This document shows, piece after piece, positions 31,561-35,963 of a DNA stretch of 35,963 nt (the first letter of the stretch is position 1; the number at the start of each line of letters is the position of its first letter). The stretch spans positions 1 through 35,963 of the forward strand of contig JAAWOU010000031.1 in the NCBI GenBank assembly GCA_022799755.1, written 5' to 3'. The position numbers and the translations under genes are program-made. The stretch is from Lachnospiraceae bacterium. GTDB lineage: Bacteria; Bacillota; Clostridia; Lachnospirales; Lachnospiraceae. Below the pieces are notes generated by a model. It ran no database searches. It saw only the letters and a list, made by a program, of their open reading frames with translations, and was not told where the DNA came from.

Positions 31561-33114
31561 TCACCTGTCCCGCAGTTCTAAAGCTTTCACCGCGTCCCCT
31601 GTCCCCCGGACATACACAGCCGGCAGTGTCTGTTCCTCCAGAAAGGTAAGGGAACTCCTGCCCTGGGACTGCACCTGGGTTTTATAATTTCCATGGGAGA
31701 AATATCCGTAATCCACGCCGTCCCCGGCGTAGCTGTACAGGCCGGAATACAGCTCCCCCTCCCGGTCATAGACTGCCAGCAGCACATTCAGGCTGTCCCA
31801 GTCCTCAAAGGCGGCCAGCACCAGCCTTTCCCCGTCAAAGAGGCATTCCCGCTCCATAGGAAACAGGTGATTTCGCATCCATCCATGCCCTGTGCCCACA
31901 TATTCCTCCTGAGGCTGCTCCGGAAACTGACCGCTGCACCAGAGCCTCCACTCCCCGTCAGTCTCGGTCACAAAGGAAAATCCATTGTCCCGCCAGGTCA
32001 TCAACAGCCCTCCGTCCTCCCGGGACATGGCGCACAGACCGGGAGTCACAAGCTCTAATTCCGTGTCTATATCCGGCAGATACACCCCTTTCTCCGCCGC
32101 TTCCTCCCCGGCAAAAAGCCTTTCCTGGCCTAACGCCACCCTCTGAGTCAGGGCGGGCGTCCCTTGGTCCAGGCGATAAACCAGGAGTGCGTAGTCATTT
32201 TCTTCTTTTACGGCAATATACAGACGGCTCTTTTCCTCCTCCCACAGCAGCCCTGCCGGTACCGTTCCCTCAGGCAGCGGACACACTCTCTCCATCCCCG
32301 TCAGGTCCGCCCGGATCCCGCCCTCCCCCTGCTCAAAGGGAAGCCAGAACAGACCGCAGTTCTCGCCCCGGTGGGCCGGCCGGGATGTAGCGGCATTTTC
32401 CAGGCAGAAAGCATAGTAGGCCCCTGCCTTGCCAAAAGCCGACGCGCCGGCAATCCCAACGCTCCCCTCATCCCATACGGATTCCGCTTTACAGGAAACA
32501 ATCTCCCCTGTCCGGCTCTTCTCCACGGTAATCTTTATCCTATCCTCCGCCACAGGGACGCAAAACAGCTCCGTCAGATAGTCCGAAATCTGACCATAGT
32601 CCCCCTGATATTCCACGGAAGTGCCCTCTATGTCAAAACTCATGGGGTAATATTCCCGGTAATCTCCCACCCGGACCGTCTCTTCCCGGGTCTCACCCGC
32701 TTCAGTGCGCCCGGCGACCGCCCGGATGATCTCCGGATAGGGCGTCTGGGGATCATCCGGAAATCCCTCCTCTGCAACAGGGACGCCGAAGCTAATCCCA
32801 TATCCGCCGGGGAAATCCGCCCTTGCGCAAGGGTGCGGCGTCCATTCCCACGCTACCTGCCCCGGCACAAAGGAGCAGACGCTTTTTGCCCCTTTTCCGC
32901 TGCCGATGGTATATTCCGTATCCCACAGCAGCTGCCGGTTCCAGTGGGAAGCAATGTGCAGGGACACGCCCTGGGCCGCGGCCCGATCCCCGGAGAGCAC
33001 CTCCTCCCGGATGACCACGTTCTCTTTCTCCTCATCCACCCTCCTCCATGCATAGAACATGGAAAACAGTGCCAATCCCATACATATCAGCGAAACAAAT
33101 AAGCTTTTCTTCAT
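31561..33114 (-). CDS. Membrane-anchored extracytoplasmic protein of an ABC cluster, function unknown
   Basis: Start set at ATG 33114 (MKKSLFVSL) with GGGGAAAGG close ahead; upstream frame codons are Gly/Lys-rich and unlikely. The protein has 517 aa. One N-terminal TM (4-22) is followed by a long outside domain. Repeated beta patterns with Trp/Tyr (LLWEEEKSRLYIAVKEENDYALLVYRLD, LLMTWRDNGFSFVTETDG, LNVLLAVYDREGELYSGLY) suggest a beta-propeller, at least from about 255. Pfam family not recognised. It ends an ABC-type cluster, 117 nt after the ATPase gene, and may be the sensing or accessory part of that transporter, as in other Firmicute clusters with an anchored extracellular protein. Confidence 0.65.
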   Translation of the reverse strand: MKKSLFVSLICMGLALFSMFYAWRRVDEEKENVVIREEVLSGDRAAAQGVSLHIASHWNRQLLWDTEYTIGSGKGAKSVCSFVPGQVAWEWTPHPCARADFPGGYGISFGVPVAEEGFPDDPQTPYPEIIRAVAGRTEAGETREETVRVGDYREYYPMSFDIEGTSVEYQGDYGQISDYLTELFCVPVAEDRIKITVEKSRTGEIVSCKAESVWDEGSVGIAGASAFGKAGAYYAFCLENAATSRPAHRGENCGLFWLPFEQGEGGIRADLTGMERVCPLPEGTVPAGLLWEEEKSRLYIAVKEENDYALLVYRLDQGTPALTQRVALGQERLFAGEEAAEKGVYLPDIDTELELVTPGLCAMSREDGGLLMTWRDNGFSFVTETDGEWRLWCSGQFPEQPQEEYVGTGHGWMRNHLFPMERECLFDGERLVLAAFEDWDSLNVLLAVYDREGELYSGLYSYAGDGVDYGYFSHGNYKTQVQSQGRSSLTFLEEQTLPAVYVRGTGDAVKALELRDR

Positions 33115-33231
33115 ACCTTTCCCCGCCTTACCTTTTCCCTTATGCCCGGCCTCTGCTCTCCGTGCCCCTGCAGGCATCTTGCCAAAGCTTGCACTCTACC
33201 CCGGATACTCCTGTCACATACGAACCTCCGC

Positions 33232-33981
33232 TCAAGTCCTGCCCCCGCCCGTCAGCTCTCCCAAAGCCCTGCTCACCCGGTCGGCGCGGTATCCGTAGGT
33301 CTCTTTCACGTATTCCAACAGGGTGCTGCCCCGCTCCTCCAGCTCCAGGGTGGACACATCCCCCGCTATCCTGCCCCCCTTAAGCAGCACCGCCCGTCCG
33401 ATGAACCGCTCCACCTCCTCGATGAGATGGGTGGACAAAAACACCGTCTCCTCCGGCTCCAGAATCCCCAGCAGCACCTTGTAAAAATCCTCTCTGTTGA
33501 ACACATCATTTCCCGCAAAAGGCTCATCCATCAGAATATACTCCGCCCCCTGGCACAGAGCCATGATCACCTCGAACTGATTCTTCTGCCCTGTGGAATA
33601 CCCTTTCAATGCCGTCCGCCTGGGCAGCTCAAAAAACTCCATCAAAGTCTCATACCGCTCTCTGCGAAACCTGCCGAAATGCATCCCATAAAATTCCGCA
33701 TGGGAATCCGGCGTCAGATTGGGGAAAAAGGAGTGTTCGCAGGTGGCAAAGGACAGCCTTGCAATATTGCTTCTGTCAATGGGCTTATTGTCCAGCAGGA
33801 TTTCCCCCTGATAGGACAGGAAGCCCAGAATTGATTTCATCAACGTAGTCTTTCCTGCGCCGTTTTCCCCAAACAGGCCTACGATCTCTCCCGGCCCAAT
33901 TGCCAGATTCACATCGAACAGAACCTGTCTGGACCCCAATCTGTCAAAGTATGTCTTGTTCAGTGCCTTGATTTCCAGCAT
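33232..33981 (-). CDS. ABC-2-type transporter ATP-binding protein
   Basis: 249 aa, AAAGGA six bases before ATG. Walker A is GENGAGKTT (38-46), Walker B YILMDEPFAG (148-157) and the H-loop LSTHLIEE. The signature is YSTGQ (128-132) instead of LSGGQ, and the Q-loop region (ATCEHSFF) has no Gln; both are seen in the CcmA/YtrB-like efflux group. It would energise the membrane proteins encoded at 34209-35664. No regulator of the GntR/YtrA type, often the first gene of such clusters, is seen, but the region continues beyond the window. The 227 nt upstream hold no recognisable gene. Confidence 0.9.
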   Translation of the reverse strand: MLEIKALNKTYFDRLGSRQVLFDVNLAIGPGEIVGLFGENGAGKTTLMKSILGFLSYQGEILLDNKPIDRSNIARLSFATCEHSFFPNLTPDSHAEFYGMHFGRFRRERYETLMEFFELPRRTALKGYSTGQKNQFEVIMALCQGAEYILMDEPFAGNDVFNREDFYKVLLGILEPEETVFLSTHLIEEVERFIGRAVLLKGGRIAGDVSTLELEERGSTLLEYVKETYGYRADRVSRALGELTGGGRT

Positions 33982-34208
33982 AGCGATTCCTTTCTGTTTA
34001 TAAAATCCACTGTCTTATTGCGATGCCTCTCCTCCGCGGATGGATGCCCGTCCGTCTCCTCTCCCACCGCTCCTATGATAATGACCACCTGTCATACGCG
34101 GCACCTATCCGTGCCATCGCGTTTCCCCGCCTCAAAAGCCCTCCGGCAAACCATGCCGGATGTTGACAACAACAGCTCCATCCATTCTTAAACCCGCCTC
34201 TGCCCTGC

Positions 34209-34712
34209 CTACCAAAAACCGGGCGCGCATACGCCGGGCATTACCAGCAGATAGATTCCGTAATAAATCACACCCAGCACCGCCTCTGCCGCCGCTCCCA
34301 CGGCCATACCCAGAAGCGGCGCCCGGACACAGCTGGCCACCAATACGCTTCTGCGGGGCAGGCGGCGCATGAGATAGATGCTCTTCGTCTCCCGGTGATA
34401 ATAGGCGTAGTGGAAAGCCGCCATAATAGCCAGAAACAGGAAATACGGAACGAAAAGTCCCCCATACTCCCCCGCCAGCTCCAGGAACGGCTTTGCCACC
34501 CCGTCCGGCCGCAATACCCTGCCCCGGTCCCCGTCCACATAGTACAGCCACTCCACAGCCTCCCGCAGCTTTCCGAAATACCGCAGGCTCAGCACCACAG
34601 GCAGGGCCAGCAGCACTGCCGCCGTATTCCTCTCCCATACAAATTCATATCCCGGCGGAAACCACTGCCACAGCTGCGTCCACAGCCTCCCGATTTTCCT
34701 CAAAGTCTTCAT
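34209..34712 (-). CDS. Small integral membrane protein of the ABC-2 cluster
   Basis: Start chosen at ATG 34712 with GGGAGGGG ten bases ahead; the frame is open to 34982 and another ATG at 34865 is possible, so the N-terminus is uncertain. 167 aa with about three TMs (near residues 28-44 VLLALPVVLSLRYF, 82-98 FVPYFLFLAIMAAFHY, and 128-160). Between them, RETKSIYLMRRLPRR is a basic cytosolic loop of the kind seen in ABC-2 permeases. It is likely half of, or an accessory to, the permease. No named family recognised. Confidence 0.65.
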   Translation of the reverse strand: MKTLRKIGRLWTQLWQWFPPGYEFVWERNTAAVLLALPVVLSLRYFGKLREAVEWLYYVDGDRGRVLRPDGVAKPFLELAGEYGGLFVPYFLFLAIMAAFHYAYYHRETKSIYLMRRLPRRSVLVASCVRAPLLGMAVGAAAEAVLGVIYYGIYLLVMPGVCAPGFW

Positions 34713-34893
34713 GGCGCCATCCCCTCCCGCCTTTTTCGTTCTGCCGCCGGATACCCGGAATCTGGCAGTCAATATATGCCTGTCTCCTGCCGCATCCGGC
34801 GCTTCCGATGATTGCCCGAATTTTCTCATTCCACGGTTTTCTTCCCGGTTCTCGGCTGTCTTCATTCCGCAGGCCCTCCCGGTTCCGCCGGCT

Positions 34894-35664
34894 TTAAGTC
34901 CGGTTCCCCATATTCCCCATACAGACTTCCATACGTTCCCGGGACCTGCAGCACCGATAGAGCTCCAGCAAATCCACCCCAATCACCACCACATAGACAA
35001 AGCAGCACACCGTATCCTGCCAGGTAACCCCTGCCGGAACCGCGAACCAGGCGGCGGACATCAGGAACACGGAAACCTGAGTGGTCCGATACCGTTTCCC
35101 GATGCCTCCGGCCTCATCCATGCCCATTGCCAGAAGCATCAGCCCGCCCCGCACCCACTTCCCCAGATCCGCCATGGGCAGCACGCCGTGAAGAAAGTCG
35201 TTTCGGTAAAAGGCCAGGAATACCGTCTGGGACCCCTGCGGCATCCCCGGGGTGCGCCTGTAGCTTTCCGCGAAGCACAGCGCCAGCCCTGCCTGCACCG
35301 CAAACAGCATCAGCAGGCAAAACACATCGTAAGCCGTCCGAATCCAAAAAATGCTCCCCTGGGACAACTGAAGCCGCATCGCCGTATACCGTCCCTCATT
35401 GTCCAAAACCCTATTCATCCGAATCAGCAGAAAATACACTGCCCCCAGCGCTGCCAGAAACACAAGATGGATATGACTCTCCTCTATCTTTATCTCAAAA
35501 CCCGCAATCCAGTCCCCTCTAAGCGTGCGGTAAAATAAAGGCACCTCCGCCACCGCCATCAAAAGCGCCACCGCAAGCACCTTGTAAAAGCTGCCCCTTG
35601 CAAGCAGCGCCCACAGAGACAATCCTGGCAGCCCACGCTTTTCTGCTCTGTTTTTTCCTACCAT
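34894..35664 (-). CDS. Integral membrane protein of the ABC-2 cluster
   Basis: Start at ATG 35664 with GGGAGG six bases ahead, rather than at 35682. 256 aa with about six hydrophobic segments (for example YKVLAVALLMAVAEVPLFY, HLVFLAALGAVYFLLI, DVFCLLMLFAVQAGLALCF, LMSAAWFAVP and DTVCCFVYVVVIGVDLLEL). No permease signature is recognised, but size, topology and place before another membrane gene and an ATPase gene fit an ABC-2-type transmembrane subunit. It lies 36 nt after the repeat-ended ORF, probably in the same operon. Confidence 0.65.
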   Translation of the reverse strand: MVGKNRAEKRGLPGLSLWALLARGSFYKVLAVALLMAVAEVPLFYRTLRGDWIAGFEIKIEESHIHLVFLAALGAVYFLLIRMNRVLDNEGRYTAMRLQLSQGSIFWIRTAYDVFCLLMLFAVQAGLALCFAESYRRTPGMPQGSQTVFLAFYRNDFLHGVLPMADLGKWVRGGLMLLAMGMDEAGGIGKRYRTTQVSVFLMSAAWFAVPAGVTWQDTVCCFVYVVVIGVDLLELYRCCRSRERMEVCMGNMGNRT

Positions 35665-35700
35665 ATTCCACCTCCCGGTCATGTTGCCGTCTTTCGCAGG

Positions 35701-35963
35701 CTACCCTGGTTCTATCTCCGGCGCCCATAGCGCAGGCGGTACCTCTGAGTTTTGCGTCATTTCCGTGGATGCTCCCGCTATGTCCCCGAAGCTATGCGTC
35801 ACCCCCATGACAGTTCCGGTTATGTCTCCCGCCCTTTGCGGCATTTCCGTGACCGTTCCTGTTATGTCTCCCACGCCTTGCGTCACCCCTATGACCGTTC
35901 CTGTTTTGTCTCCCACGCCTTGCGTCACCCCTATGACCGTTCCTGTTTTGTCTCCCACGCCTT
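35701..35963 (-). CDS. C-terminal end of an ORF built of 14-residue tandem repeats, cut by the window edge
   Basis: The minus-strand frame is open from the window edge to a TAG at 35701, showing 86 residues. It consists of about five repeats of 14 residues, of the form GD(K/I)TGTVIGVTQGV, rich in Gly/Thr/Val, then a short unique tail ending APEIEPG. The repeat is 42 bp, a multiple of three, and the degenerate copies keep the frame open, which supports coding. The start and any N-terminal domain lie outside the window. No family is recognised; an extended surface or linker region, or a regulator with a repetitive tail, are both possible. Confidence 0.45.
   Translation of the reverse strand, partial: GVGDKTGTVIGVTQGVGDKTGTVIGVTQGVGDITGTVTEMPQRAGDITGTVMGVTHSFGDIAGASTEMTQNSEVPPALWAPEIEPG
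35747..35963. repeat. 42-bp tandem repeat array
   Basis: About five units of 42 bp run into the window edge. The units at 35873-35914 and 35915-35956 are identical except for one base; those at 35831, 35789 and 35747 are increasingly diverged. The gradient suggests recent growth at the distal (right) end. Confidence 0.9.

Noticed and set aside
34132..34638. 168-codon minus-strand ORF
   Set aside because: Gly/Ala/Arg-rich frame overlapping the membrane protein at 34209-34712 in another frame; no support.

Overview
The window reads as a chromosomal segment of a gut-type Lachnospiraceae (Clostridia) bacterium. The basis is moderately high GC, strong AGGAGG-type ribosome binding sites, dense co-directional operons, BceRS/BceAB-type modules, LacI- and AraC-run sugar loci and lipoprotein solute-binding proteins. 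No rRNA, tRNA, CRISPR array, phage gene or intact transposase was seen. The assignment is inference from gene style; the genus cannot be named.

Region 1 (1-3788, + strand): the 3' part of a FIST-domain sensor, a membrane-free chemotaxis-type signalling protein, and an overlapping BceR/BceS-type response regulator and short two-TM histidine kinase. Region 2 (3811-19777, - strand): a LacI regulator followed by a nine-gene carbohydrate locus. In transcription order it has a lipoprotein solute-binding protein (SBP), a 989-aa membrane-anchored SBP with extra beta-sandwich modules, two sugar permeases, a beta-propeller/TPR/Yip1 membrane protein, a DUF5696 protein, a second pair of sugar permeases and a GH5 lipoprotein. 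There is no sugar-import ATPase, so a shared MsmK-type ATPase elsewhere must be assumed. Two CpG-centred palindromes, one just downstream of the inferred -10 of the SBP gene and one 198 bp upstream, are the likely LacI operators. Region 3 (19800-22680, + strand): a structured intergenic element, then a BceA-type ATPase and a BceB/FtsX-type permease that is frameshifted and seems to lack two central TM segments. The sensor pair of region 1 and the transporter of region 3 are usually adjacent; here the 16-kb sugar locus lies between them.

Region 4 (22685-26085, - strand): two small overlapping unrecognised genes, an EamA/DMT transporter whose two halves are joined by an 18-bp minisatellite, and a cardiolipin synthase. 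Region 5 (26372-31336): an AraC regulator (+) facing a NagB-NagA-esterase cluster (-), an amino-sugar module in which GlcNAc-6-P is deacetylated and deaminated to fructose-6-P. Region 6 (31561-35963, - strand): an ABC-2-type efflux-like cluster of two small membrane proteins, an ATPase with a degenerate signature motif and a membrane-anchored 517-aa protein. It is preceded at the window edge by the end of an ORF made of 42-bp tandem repeats.

The strongest candidates for something undescribed are the nine-gene sugar system (particularly the propeller-TPR-Yip1 protein and the DUF5696 protein), the structured intergenic element at 19878-19989, and the small gene pair at 22685-23297.
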